Assembly (NCBI RefSeq): GCF_017349315.1
Contig: NZ_JAFMPP010000015.1
Coordinates: 1 to 64,000 of the forward strand
Origin: Jiella flava
Lineage (GTDB): Bacteria > Pseudomonadota > Alphaproteobacteria > Rhizobiales > Rhizobiaceae
DNA: 64,000 nucleotides
Direction: 5' to 3'
A program made the position numbers and the translations under genes. Below, piece by piece: positions 42,686 through 50,753 of this stretch. Each line of letters begins with the position of its first letter. The first letter of the stretch is position 1. The notes under the pieces were generated by a model. The model was not told the DNA's origin and searched no databases. It worked only from the letters and a program-made list of their open reading frames with translations.

Positions 42686-43624
42686 ATGAGCCATATTTCA
42701 GCCCAGGAAGCCGAAGAAGGCGTCGGCGCCGACATCCCGGATCACCGCCCGAAGAAGAGCCCCCGCCGGCAGATGCTGGAGGAATTCTGGTTCTACTTTT
42801 CCGAAAATCGCGGCGCCGTGCTCGGCCTCGTGGTGTTCGGCCTCGTCGTCCTGACGGCGCTCGCCGCGCCGCTTCTGGCGCCGCATTCGCCGATCGCCAC
42901 CAACGATCAGGCGCAGCTTCTGCCGCCGGTCTGGGAGAGCGGCAACTGGGCCTACATCCTCGGCACCGACGCGATCGGCCGCGACATGCTCTCGCGGCTG
43001 CTCTTCGGCGCCCGCTATTCGCTGTTCATCGGCGTGATCGTCGTCGTGGTGGCGGTGTCGGTCGGCATCGCCGTCGGGCTCATCGCCGGCTATTTCGGCG
43101 GTTGGCTCGACACGGTGATCATGCGGGTGATGGACGTCATTCTCGCCTTTCCCTCGCTGCTCTTGGCGCTTGTTCTCGTTGCGGTGCTGGGGCCGGGCCT
43201 GACCAATGCGATGATCGCGATCGCCCTCGTGCTGCAGCCGCATTTCGTCCGGCTGACGCGGGCCTCGGTGATGGCCGAGAAGCGGCGGGAATATGTGACG
43301 GCGGCGAAGGTGGTCGGCGCGAGCCCGTTGCGGCTGATGGTCGTCACCATCCTGCCGAACTGCCTCGGCCCGCTGATCGTCCAGGCGACGCTGTCCTTCT
43401 CCAACGCCATTCTCGATGCCGCAGCGCTTGGCTTTCTCGGCATGGGCGCGCAGCCGCCGACGCCGGAATGGGGTACGATGCTGGCCGAAGCGCGGGAGTT
43501 TATCCTGCGCGCCTGGTGGGTCGTGACCTTCCCAGGTCTGGCGATCCTTGTCACTGTACTCGCGATCAACCTTGTCGGCGACGGCCTCAGGGACGCGCTC
43601 GACCCGAAGATGAAGCGAAGCTGA
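42686..43624 (+). CDS. dppC: Dipeptide ABC transporter permease
   Basis: 312 residues, ATG at 42,686 with GGAG close upstream. An N-terminal cytoplasmic stretch of about 45 residues precedes six helices. Signatures: YILGTDAIGRDMLSRLLFGA, the EAA loop RREYVTAAKVVGASPLRLMV, and ALGFLGMGAQPPTPEWGTML. Second half of the DppBC channel. The next gene, 40 bases downstream, is not a transporter ATPase as expected but an unrecognised membrane-anchored protein. Confidence 0.96.
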   Translation: MSHISAQEAEEGVGADIPDHRPKKSPRRQMLEEFWFYFSENRGAVLGLVVFGLVVLTALAAPLLAPHSPIATNDQAQLLPPVWESGNWAYILGTDAIGRDMLSRLLFGARYSLFIGVIVVVVAVSVGIAVGLIAGYFGGWLDTVIMRVMDVILAFPSLLLALVLVAVLGPGLTNAMIAIALVLQPHFVRLTRASVMAEKRREYVTAAKVVGASPLRLMVVTILPNCLGPLIVQATLSFSNAILDAAALGFLGMGAQPPTPEWGTMLAEAREFILRAWWVVTFPGLAILVTVLAINLVGDGLRDALDPKMKRS

Positions 43625-43664
43625 GGGCCGGCCTGCAGCGCCCCTCTGGACGAGCGAAGCGGCG

Positions 43665-44561
43665 ATGATCGAGATTTTGACGCAGCTTTTCCAGGCGATC
43701 CTCTCGCCCTCTTCGACCACGGCGCAGGGTGGGGTGCTGGCGTTCCTGTCCGACCCCCAAAATGCCCTCACCACTTTCTTTCTGACGCTGGCGAGTGGCC
43801 TTCTGGTTTGGACGGCCAAGCAGGCTTCCGGGCTCTGGATGGAGCGGCAAAGGCGCCGCAGCAAGCTGGAGGAACTGACGCTGAAAGTGTCCACCGACGT
43901 CATCACGCGGCTGGAATCGCTGCCGAGCGTTTCCGATCCGGCGTGGGAAGACGCTCTGGTCGCGACAATTCGGCAGAGCGACCGCGGCAAGCACCGCTTT
44001 CGCGGTTACGTGACGGCGTCACTGGACAAAAACGCCTATGATGCCTTCAATAACGAAATCCATCATTTCGATCCGGAGGTCATCTTAACCTTCCAGGCCT
44101 TCGTCCAGAGCGATGCTCTTCTCGAAAAACAATATGCCAAGCTCGATGGTGACCGGTTTGTGGAATTGCCGACGGCGAGAAAGATCGCTGCGGCCCGGCT
44201 GATGTTCGAAACGGGGCGCCGCACGCGCATCCTTGGCGAGCGCTTCCTGCTCGCACTCTCGCTCGATAAAAAGCGTGGGGCGCTGGTTCCCCCGCCCTTC
44301 AGCTTCGAAGATCCGACCGTCTCGGCATATTATTTCCGGGCGATCGACGCCGTTCTAGCCGAGAAGAATGAACAGACGGCGCGCAGACGCCTGCGACTGG
44401 CGCTCCGCAGCCGCGACCGCAGCGTTCTTCAGATTTACAGCAAAGACATCGACATCATTCTGGCGGACGGCAGACATGATGCCCAGCGCCAGATGCTGAA
44501 AGGCCTCAGCTGCCGAACGCGGCAGCTCTCAAACGACGGGCAGGATCGGGCCGATCATTGA
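43665..44561 (+). CDS. Unrecognised membrane-anchored protein embedded in the dpp operon
   Basis: 298 residues, ATG at 43,665. One transmembrane helix at about 34-57 (ALTTFFLTLASGLLVWTAKQ) follows a short N-terminus; the rest is a soluble, mostly helical cytoplasmic domain rich in charged residues (RQRRRSKLEELTLKVSTDVI; RTRILGERFLLALSLDKKRG). No family is recognised, and no ATPase, kinase or protease motif is visible. It lies between dppC and dppD in the same orientation, with short spacers (40 and 52 bases), so it is cotranscribed with the transporter. Codon use looks less GC-biased in its 3' third and in the following spacer than in dppC or dppD, hinting at later insertion. It could be an accessory or regulatory factor of the transporter, or an unrelated cargo gene. 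Confidence 0.8.
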   Translation: MIEILTQLFQAILSPSSTTAQGGVLAFLSDPQNALTTFFLTLASGLLVWTAKQASGLWMERQRRRSKLEELTLKVSTDVITRLESLPSVSDPAWEDALVATIRQSDRGKHRFRGYVTASLDKNAYDAFNNEIHHFDPEVILTFQAFVQSDALLEKQYAKLDGDRFVELPTARKIAAARLMFETGRRTRILGERFLLALSLDKKRGALVPPPFSFEDPTVSAYYFRAIDAVLAEKNEQTARRRLRLALRSRDRSVLQIYSKDIDIILADGRHDAQRQMLKGLSCRTRQLSNDGQDRADH

Positions 44562-44613
44562 ACACATATCCGTCACAAGCAAAACACAGGATCGAAAGAG
44601 TGATTGGAAGATA

Positions 44614-45582
44614 ATGCCACTCCTTTCATTAAGCAATCTCGCCGTCACCTTCGACACCGCCTCAGGTCCCTTCAAGGCCGTCGACGGGGTCGATATCACT
44701 GTCGAGGCGGGAGAGGTTTTAGGCATTGTCGGTGAGTCCGGCTCCGGCAAGTCGGTGGCGATGCTCGGGCTGATGGGGTTGCTGCCGCCGTCTGCGACGG
44801 TGACGGCCGACGAGATCGCCTTCGAAGGGCGCGACATGCGGGCGATGTCCGGCCGCGAGCGGCGGAAGATCATCGGCAAGGACATCGCGATGATCTTTCA
44901 GGAGCCGGTAGCGAGCCTCAATCCGTGCTTCACCGTCGGCTTTCAGATCAAGGAGGCGTTGCGTGCCCACACCGATCTCGACCGCAAGGGGCGGCACCAT
45001 CGCGCGGTCGAGCTGTTGACGGCGGTCGGTATTCCAGACCCCGAGCGGCGGCTTTCGGCCTTTCCGCACCAGATGTCCGGCGGCATGAGCCAGCGGGTGA
45101 TGATCGCGATGGCGACCGCCTGCCGTCCCAAGCTGTTGATCGCCGACGAGCCGACCACGGCCCTCGACGTGACCATCCAGGCGCAGATCCTCGACTTGCT
45201 CATCGACTTGCAAAAGGAGCGCGGCATGGGAATGATTCTGATCACCCACGACATGGGCGTGATCGCCGAAACCGCCGAGCGGGTGATCGTGCAATATGCC
45301 GGTCAGCAGGTGGAGCGCCAGCGCGTCGCGACGCTGTTCGATGCGCCGCATCACCCCTATACGTCGGCGCTGCTTGCCGCGATCCCCGAGCGCTCGACCG
45401 GGCGCCGGCTGCCGACCATTCCCGGCGTCGTTCCGGGGCAGGGAGATCGGCCTGACGGCTGCCTCTTCAATCCGCGCTGCCCGAAGGCCGACGACCTCTG
45501 TCGAAGCGTCATGCCGCATCGTCAGACGGCCGGCCTCGGCGAAGCGCTCTGCCACTACCCCTTGAACCCCCTAGTGGTGTGA
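44614..45582 (+). CDS. dppD: Dipeptide ABC transporter ATP-binding protein
   Basis: 322 residues. Walker [20 protein letters not shown]-loop [13 protein letters not shown], signature [17 protein letters not shown], Walker [18 protein letters not shown]-loop [11 protein letters not shown]. The C-terminal oligopeptide/dipeptide extension has the cysteine pattern [16 protein letters not shown], expected for an Fe-S-like or structural cluster in DppD/OppD. It energises DppBC together with DppF, whose gene follows after 82 bases. Confidence 0.96.
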   Translation: MPLLSLSNLAVTFDTASGPFKAVDGVDITVEAGEVLGIVGESGSGKSVAMLGLMGLLPPSATVTADEIAFEGRDMRAMSGRERRKIIGKDIAMIFQEPVASLNPCFTVGFQIKEALRAHTDLDRKGRHHRAVELLTAVGIPDPERRLSAFPHQMSGGMSQRVMIAMATACRPKLLIADEPTTALDVTIQAQILDLLIDLQKERGMGMILITHDMGVIAETAERVIVQYAGQQVERQRVATLFDAPHHPYTSALLAAIPERSTGRRLPTIPGVVPGQGDRPDGCLFNPRCPKADDLCRSVMPHRQTAGLGEALCHYPLNPLVV

Positions 45583-45664
45583 TTCCGACATTGGCTTCAT
45601 CGGACGCCCCCAACCGGGATTCAAATGTCAAATCCAATCCACTAGCCGATGTGAGTGCTGCCTG

Positions 45665-46645
45665 ATGCGTGCCATCGTCACTGCAAACAACGTCAGCCAG
45701 ATCTACGAGATGCGGCGGGGCCTTTTCCACAAGGCGCTCGGGCTGAAGGCCGTCAAGGATGCGAGCTTCGTCGTCGGGGAAGGCGAGACGCTGGCGATTG
45801 TCGGCGAATCAGGCTGCGGCAAGTCGACTCTCGCCCGCATGCTGACGATGATCGAGACCCCGGCCGAGGGGGCGCTGACCATCGACGGCGTGACCATCAC
45901 CGGCGACAATCCCGGTGACATGAAAAAGCTGCGCTCGACGGTGCAGATCGTCTTCCAGAACCCCTATGGCGCGCTCAATCCGCGCCAGAAGGTCGGGGCG
46001 ATCATCGAAGAGCCCTTGAAGATCAATACCAGGCTCTCGGCCGCCGAGCGCCGACAAAAAGCCGAGACGGCACTTGCCGAGGTCGGGCTGCGGCCGGAGC
46101 ATTACGGCCGCTATCCGCACATGTTCTCCGGCGGCCAGCGCCAGCGTATTGCGATCGCCCGGGCGATCATTCTGGAGCCGAAGATCCTCGTCCTCGACGA
46201 GCCGGTCTCGGCCCTCGACGTCTCGATCCAGGCGCAAATCCTCAATCTGCTCGCCGATCTGCAGGAGCGCCTCGGCCTCACCTACATCTTCATCAGCCAC
46301 GATCTCTCGGTGGTGAAGCACGTCGCGACCCGGGTGATGGTGATGTATCTCGGCCGCCCGGTGGAAATCGCCCCGGTTGCCGCGCTCTACGCCGATCCGC
46401 GCCACCCCTACACCCGGGCGCTGCTCTCGGCGACACCGGCCACCGATCCGGCGGCCAAAGGCCGGCGCATTCGCCTGACCGGCGAATTGCCCTCGCCGAT
46501 CAACCCGCCCGCCGGCTGCTCCTTCAACCCCCGCTGCCCGCTGGCCGACGACCGCTGCCGGGCGGAACGCCCGGAGCTGAGCGACGACGGCCCGACCCGC
46601 GTCGCCTGCTTCGCCGTCGAAGAAGGCCGCAGCGCGGCCGCGTGA
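45665..46645 (+). CDS. dppF: Dipeptide ABC transporter ATP-binding protein
   Basis: 326 residues. Walker A GESGCGKSTLARMLTMIE, Q-loop IVFQNPYGALNPRQKVG, signature MFSGGQRQRIAIARAI, Walker B LVLDEPVSALDVSIQAQ, and the H-loop FISHDLSVVKHVATRVMVMY. The C-terminal domain contains CSFNPRCPLADDRC. It begins VTANNVSQIYEMRRGLFHKA, the DppF/OppF type of start. Last gene of the dpp set; a palindrome follows that also ends prfC from the other side. Confidence 0.96.
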   Translation: MRAIVTANNVSQIYEMRRGLFHKALGLKAVKDASFVVGEGETLAIVGESGCGKSTLARMLTMIETPAEGALTIDGVTITGDNPGDMKKLRSTVQIVFQNPYGALNPRQKVGAIIEEPLKINTRLSAAERRQKAETALAEVGLRPEHYGRYPHMFSGGQRQRIAIARAIILEPKILVLDEPVSALDVSIQAQILNLLADLQERLGLTYIFISHDLSVVKHVATRVMVMYLGRPVEIAPVAALYADPRHPYTRALLSATPATDPAAKGRRIRLTGELPSPINPPAGCSFNPRCPLADDRCRAERPELSDDGPTRVACFAVEEGRSAAA

Positions 46646-46729
46646 GGCGTGCGGGGCCGTTGGTGAGGCGTGATATGGATGTGAGCTTTCGCTTCGAGAG
46701 CGATAGGCTCGGCCGAAGCATGACGCAAG

Positions 46730-46749
46730 GGCGCCCGCCGGCGGGCGCC
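46730..46749. terminator. 20-bp perfect palindrome between dppF and prfC
   Basis: GGCGCCCGCCGGCGGGCGCC lies between the convergent dppF and prfC genes and touches the prfC stop codon. It could act as a bidirectional terminator or transcript-end stabiliser, although no U-run follows on either side. Confidence 0.45.
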
Positions 46750-48392
46750 TATTTCGAGGCCACCTGCTGGCCGACGATCTCGCGGGTCGCGTCGAAGGCG
46801 ATGTCCTTGTGGCGGTTCATGATGTAGCGCAGATCCCAGTCGTCCTTGCACAGATAGACCGGCCAGTTGTCGCGGTCGCGCACGACATTCATGGTGTTTT
46901 CGCGGATGAAGTCCTTGAGGGTCTGCTCATTGTCGCAGCGCAGCCAGCGGGCGACGTTGTAGAGCACCGGCTCGAAGCTGACGTCGGCCTTGTATTCGCC
47001 GGCGATGCGGGCGGCCAGAACGTCGAGCTGCAGCGGGCCGACGACGCCGACGATCCAGTCCGAACCGATGGTCGGCCGGAACACCTGGACGAGGCCTTCC
47101 TGAGCCAGATCCTCGAGTCCCCGACGCATCTGCTTCATCTTCATCGAATCTTCGAGCCGCACCCGGCGCAAGACTTCCGGCGCGAAGGCCGGTAGGCCGG
47201 TGAAGCGGAAGACTTCGCCTTCGGTCAGAGTGTCGCCGACCTGCAGCGTGCCGTGGTTGGGAATGCCGATGACGTCGCCGGCATAGGCTTCCTCCGTCAG
47301 CGCCCGCTCCTGGGCGACGAAATAGATCGGATTGGAGACGGCGATCGGCTTGCCGGAGCGGACATGGTCGAGCTTCATGCCCCGCTTGAAATGCCCCGAG
47401 CAGAAGCGGACGAAGGCGACGCGGTCGCGGTGTTTCGGATCCATATTGGCCTGGACCTTGAAGACGAAACCCGAGACCTTGGCGTCCGAAGGATCGACCG
47501 GCCCCTTGTCGGAAGGCTGCGGCCGCGGCTCGGGGGCATGTTCGGCGATGAAATCCATCAGCCGGTCGACCGCAAAATTCTGCAGCGCCGAGCCGAACAC
47601 CACCGGGGTGAGGTGGCCTTGGCGGTAGGCGGCCGGCTCGAAGCTCGCATAGCCCTCGGCGGCGAGCTCCGCCGCGTCGCGAAAGCCGGCATAGACCGGC
47701 GGTGTCAGCGTCGCTTCGAGCGCCGGGTCGTCGAGACCGCCGTTGTAGTGCTGCGTCTTGTCGCTGCCGGCAAACAGAAAATCGTGCTTCGTCAGGTCGT
47801 AGCAGCCCTTGAACAGCCCGCCCTGGCCGACCGGCCAGACCATCGGCGCGACGGACAGCGCCAGCTCGCTCTCGATCTCGTCCAAAAGTTCGAACGGGTC
47901 GCGACCCTCGCGGTCGACCTTGTTGACGAAGGTGATGATCGGAATGTCGCGCAGGCGGCAGATTTCGAAGAGCTTCTTCGTCTGAGCCTCGATGCCCTTG
48001 GCGGCGTCGATCACCATGATGGCGCTGTCGACGGCGGTCAGTGTGCGGTACGTGTCTTCGGAAAAGTCGCTGTGGCCGGGGGTGTCGAGCAGGTTGAAGT
48101 TGATACCCTCCTTCTCGAAGGTCATCACCGAGGAGGTGACCGAGATGCCACGGTTCTTCTCGATCTCCATCCAATCGGACTTTGCCCGCCGGCCATTGCC
48201 CTTGGAGCGCACGGCGCCGGCCATCTCGATGGCGCCACCGGACAGAAGCAGCTTTTCGGTCAGCGTCGTCTTGCCGGCGTCGGGGTGGGAGATGATGGCG
48301 AAGGTGCGCCGGGTCTCGAACGGCTGCCGCGCGATCCGCGAGGGGCTGCGATCGGCGGCGGTGGCACTGGCGAGACTGCTCATGTCGGTCAT
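46749..48392 (-). CDS. prfC: Peptide chain release factor 3
   Basis: 547 residues. GTPase motifs: G1 AIISHPDAGKTTLTEKLLL, G2 region RGISVTSSVMTFEKEG, G3 LLDTPGHSDFSEDTYRTL, G4 FVNKVDREGRDPFEL. The C-terminal domains (VGVVGPLQLDVLAARIAGEY; IMNRHKDIAFDATREIVG) are those of RF3 rather than EF-G or TypA. RF3 uses GTP to recycle RF1/RF2 after translation termination. Start ATG at 48,390-48,392; another ATG three codons later is possible. Stand-alone gene. Confidence 0.97.
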   Translation of the reverse strand: MTDMSSLASATAADRSPSRIARQPFETRRTFAIISHPDAGKTTLTEKLLLSGGAIEMAGAVRSKGNGRRAKSDWMEIEKNRGISVTSSVMTFEKEGINFNLLDTPGHSDFSEDTYRTLTAVDSAIMVIDAAKGIEAQTKKLFEICRLRDIPIITFVNKVDREGRDPFELLDEIESELALSVAPMVWPVGQGGLFKGCYDLTKHDFLFAGSDKTQHYNGGLDDPALEATLTPPVYAGFRDAAELAAEGYASFEPAAYRQGHLTPVVFGSALQNFAVDRLMDFIAEHAPEPRPQPSDKGPVDPSDAKVSGFVFKVQANMDPKHRDRVAFVRFCSGHFKRGMKLDHVRSGKPIAVSNPIYFVAQERALTEEAYAGDVIGIPNHGTLQVGDTLTEGEVFRFTGLPAFAPEVLRRVRLEDSMKMKQMRRGLEDLAQEGLVQVFRPTIGSDWIVGVVGPLQLDVLAARIAGEYKADVSFEPVLYNVARWLRCDNEQTLKDFIRENTMNVVRDRDNWPVYLCKDDWDLRYIMNRHKDIAFDATREIVGQQVASK

Positions 48393-48636
48393 GGTCCGCT
48401 ATCGGGCTCAAGGGGTGGCGATGGCCGGACGGGCCGGCGCGGCCGATCGTCGTCGGCGGGCAGGACACCGCCGCTGGCAGCACGGATCCGAAACGCGGAA
48501 AGATAATGGGTGGCTGCGGGCCGACGGCATCGCTCGTGCCCCGCGCAATAAGCGGCATTTGCAGCCGGGTCAATTCTTGCGCCGTCCGGATCGACGCAAA
48601 AGGCGCGGGCCTTGCGGCCCACGCCCGGTGATTTGA
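48393..48636. other. Spacer upstream of prfC, nothing recognised
   Basis: About 240 bases with no gene or repeat copy that I can support; it must carry the prfC promoter, but no clear boxes were found. Confidence 0.4.
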
Positions 48637-48671
48637 AGGTGACCCGCCGGGGCTTGTCCGGCGGGTCACCT
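48637..48671 (-). terminator. Perfect 14-bp stem hairpin after the proline-rich gene
   Basis: AGGTGACCCGCCGG, 7-base loop, CCGGCGGGTCACCT. It lies 27 bases past the stop codon of the proline-rich protein gene on the minus strand. The U-run is weak (TTCAAAT), so it is a very stable hairpin of terminator or transcript-protecting type. Confidence 0.6.
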
Positions 48672-48697
48672 ATCGGTCTTGGCGCGCATTCGCGGGC

Positions 48698-49183
48698 TTA
48701 CTGGGCCGGCGGCGGAGGCGGCGGGGTGCCGTCCGGGCCTGCGTCCGAACCCGCGTCGGGACCGGCGGGAGGCACGCCGGCCGGCCCACCAGCCGGGCCG
48801 CCGGGCATCGCCTGCAGCTCCTTCAAGAAGTGCGCGGCGATATCGGCGCAGGGCTTCATCGGCTCATCCTCGGCGCATTTGACGTCGAGATGCATGTCGC
48901 CCCTATCGATGATGAAATGCGCGCCCTTTGCAGGTGGTGGCGGTGGCGGCGGCGGGCGATGACCGCGCGGACCACCCGGCGGTGGCGGCGGCGGCGGCGC
49001 GCCATCGGGGCCGCGCGGGCCCGGCGGTGGGGGAACCGGCGCGCCGGGCGGCGGCGGGGGAGGGGGCGCGGCATCGGGGCCGGGCTGTGCGCCGGGCGGC
49101 GGCGGGGGCGGTGCGTCCTGAGCAAAGCTCGGGGCGGCGATCAGCATCGATCCGGCCGCCAGCAACAGGGCCAAGCGTTTCAT
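48698..49183 (-). CDS. Proline-rich exported protein
   Basis: 161 residues from the ATG at 49,181-49,183 with GAGGAG upstream; the frame continues further upstream without a signal. A signal peptide (MKRLALLLAAGSMLIAAPSF, cleaved near FAQ) is followed by about 60 residues dominated by runs of six to eight prolines with Gly and Ala. Next comes a short folded-looking segment, HFIIDRGDMHLDVKCAEDEP, then MKPCADIAAHFLKEL with two cysteines, and a second Gly/Pro-rich tail. No family recognised. It follows the OB-fold gene on the same strand and faces a two-component pair, so it may be part of that regulon. Confidence 0.85.
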   Translation of the reverse strand: MKRLALLLAAGSMLIAAPSFAQDAPPPPPPGAQPGPDAAPPPPPPPGAPVPPPPGPRGPDGAPPPPPPPGGPRGHRPPPPPPPPAKGAHFIIDRGDMHLDVKCAEDEPMKPCADIAAHFLKELQAMPGGPAGGPAGVPPAGPDAGSDAGPDGTPPPPPPAQ

Positions 49184-49381
49184 CGTGGAAGACTCCTCGA
49201 GGTTCAGGGTCAAAATGCTTCGGTTGACAGATTGGTTGCGCCGAAGCTTTGGTCTCGGCCGTTCCGCGGCCCGTGACGGGCCATGGCATCCGGTCGATCG
49301 ATTTGCGCCGGGCCGCCTTGCCGGCCCTTGGCGCAAGCGATGGGAAAATTCCCTGGGGCGGCGCTAAGCCGTCCCGGTGGG

Positions 49382-49915
49382 TCATTCGCCGGCGATCCGG
49401 GCGACGGCGTTTTTTAGGCCGACAAAGGGCGGGCGCGGCGGCCCGAGGCGGACGACGCTGCCGTCGGCATGGACCAGGAGGTCGCCATGCAGGACGCCGT
49501 CGTCGAAGCGCCCCTGAACGGTGATCGTCTCGCCTGTCTTCGCCGGAGCCCCGGTCCAGCGGGAGGGGCCGGTCTCGACCAGCGCTCGGCCGCTCTGATC
49601 GGCGATGAGCAGCTTGTTGCCGAAGACGTCGGTGACCGTGCCGGTGATCGCCACCGGGCTCCAGCTGTCGCCGATCGAGGCGATCGCCTGGGATTTGAGC
49701 GGCAGCACCGTCTCGGTGCCGAAGCCGGCGAGGCCGACCGTGACGGCGCCGATAGCGATGCCGACGGCAAGGAGGCCGGCGCCGGCAAGGCCAAGCCGCA
49801 TATGCTTCTTGCCGGGATGAAGGCGAATGCCGGCGAGGCGGCTCTTGTGCCAGAACGGCCGGCGGGGTGTCGTCGTGTCGCTGGTCGGCGTGGCATTTGG
49901 CGAATTCATGTCCAT
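49382..49915 (-). CDS. Membrane-anchored OB-fold (YgiW/BOF-like) protein
   Basis: 177 residues. A polar N-terminus of about 38 residues leads into one transmembrane helix (about 40-65: LGLAGAGLLAVGIAIGAVTV), then a small beta-domain at about 85-165: SPVAITGTVTDVFGNKLLIA, ALVETGPSRWTGAPAKTGET, and ITVQGRFDDGVLHGDLLVHA. The strand pattern fits the bacterial OB-fold (BOF) family. In E. coli ygiW lies beside qseBC; here the gene is divergent from a QseBC-like pair, a comparable arrangement. It probably senses or binds a small ligand or metal in the periplasm. Family assignment is by pattern, not by alignment. Confidence 0.7.
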   Translation of the reverse strand: MDMNSPNATPTSDTTTPRRPFWHKSRLAGIRLHPGKKHMRLGLAGAGLLAVGIAIGAVTVGLAGFGTETVLPLKSQAIASIGDSWSPVAITGTVTDVFGNKLLIADQSGRALVETGPSRWTGAPAKTGETITVQGRFDDGVLHGDLLVHADGSVVRLGPPRPPFVGLKNAVARIAGE

Positions 49916-50084
49916 GGTGGTGAGGCTCTCGGTCCGTGTTGATGACAGCCTTTTCGCACGGCCGGCGAAACCCGCGCTGAATGAGACCGTTCAGGATCGG
50001 TTCAGCCTTTTTGGCTAGCGCCAAGGAGCGTAGACGAGCCCACGCGTCCGTGCGTCGAGCGCTCGAGGAGCAAGGAGTGTCGCC

Positions 50085-50753
50085 ATGAAGGTTCTCATCG
50101 TCGAAGACGACCGGGCGCTGGTGGCCAAGCTCGAACAGGCGCTCCACCGGGAACATTTCGCCGTCGACGTGGCGATGAACGGCGAGGACGGCCAGCATCT
50201 CGGCGAGACCGAGGCCTATGACGTCGCGGTGCTCGATCTGGGGCTGCCGAAGATTTCCGGGATCGATGTCCTCAAGGGCTGGCGCAAGGCCGGCCGGGCG
50301 CTGCCGGTGCTGATTTTGACGGCGCGCGACGGCTGGTCGGAAAAGGTCGAAGGCTTTAAGGCCGGCGCCGACGACTATCTGATGAAGCCGTTTCGCCAGG
50401 AAGAGCTGGTGATGCGGCTGCGGGCCCTGGTGCGCCGGGCGAACGGCCATGCCGACAACCGCATCGTCTGCGGGCCGCTGACCTTCGACGCCCAGATTGG
50501 CTCCTTCGAACTCGACGGCCTGCCGCTCCGTCTGACCGCGCTGGAATGGCGGGTCCTCTCGTGCCTCGCGCTTCGCCAGGGCCGGGTGGTAATGCGCCAG
50601 GATCTGTTCGAGCGGGTCTATGAGGGCGACGCCGAGGTCGATTCCAATTCGCTGGAGGTGATCGTTGGACGTCTGCGCCGCAAGATCGGCGCGGCGATGA
50701 TCGAGACCGAGCGCGGCCTCGGCTATCGGCTGGTGGCGCCCGATGCGGCGTAA
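50085..50753 (+). CDS. OmpR-family response regulator (QseB/PmrA-like)
   Basis: 222 residues. Receiver domain: MKVLIVEDDRALVAKLEQAL, phosphoacceptor D51 in YDVAVLDLGLPKISGIDVLK, and KPF at about residue 101. The winged-helix output domain (about 125-220) contains LRLTALEWRVLSCLALRQGR and VEVIVGRLRRKIG-type sequence (SLEVIVGRLRRKIGAAMIET). The last 11 bases overlap the start of the histidine kinase gene, so the two are translationally coupled. The promoter region is shared with the divergent OB-fold gene, which is a probable target. Confidence 0.95.
   Translation: MKVLIVEDDRALVAKLEQALHREHFAVDVAMNGEDGQHLGETEAYDVAVLDLGLPKISGIDVLKGWRKAGRALPVLILTARDGWSEKVEGFKAGADDYLMKPFRQEELVMRLRALVRRANGHADNRIVCGPLTFDAQIGSFELDGLPLRLTALEWRVLSCLALRQGRVVMRQDLFERVYEGDAEVDSNSLEVIVGRLRRKIGAAMIETERGLGYRLVAPDAA

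Noticed and set aside
46927-48669. A 580-codon minus-strand frame shifted relative to prfC
   Set aside because: It overlaps the complete RF3 gene on the same strand in another frame and is Arg/Gly-rich without motifs.
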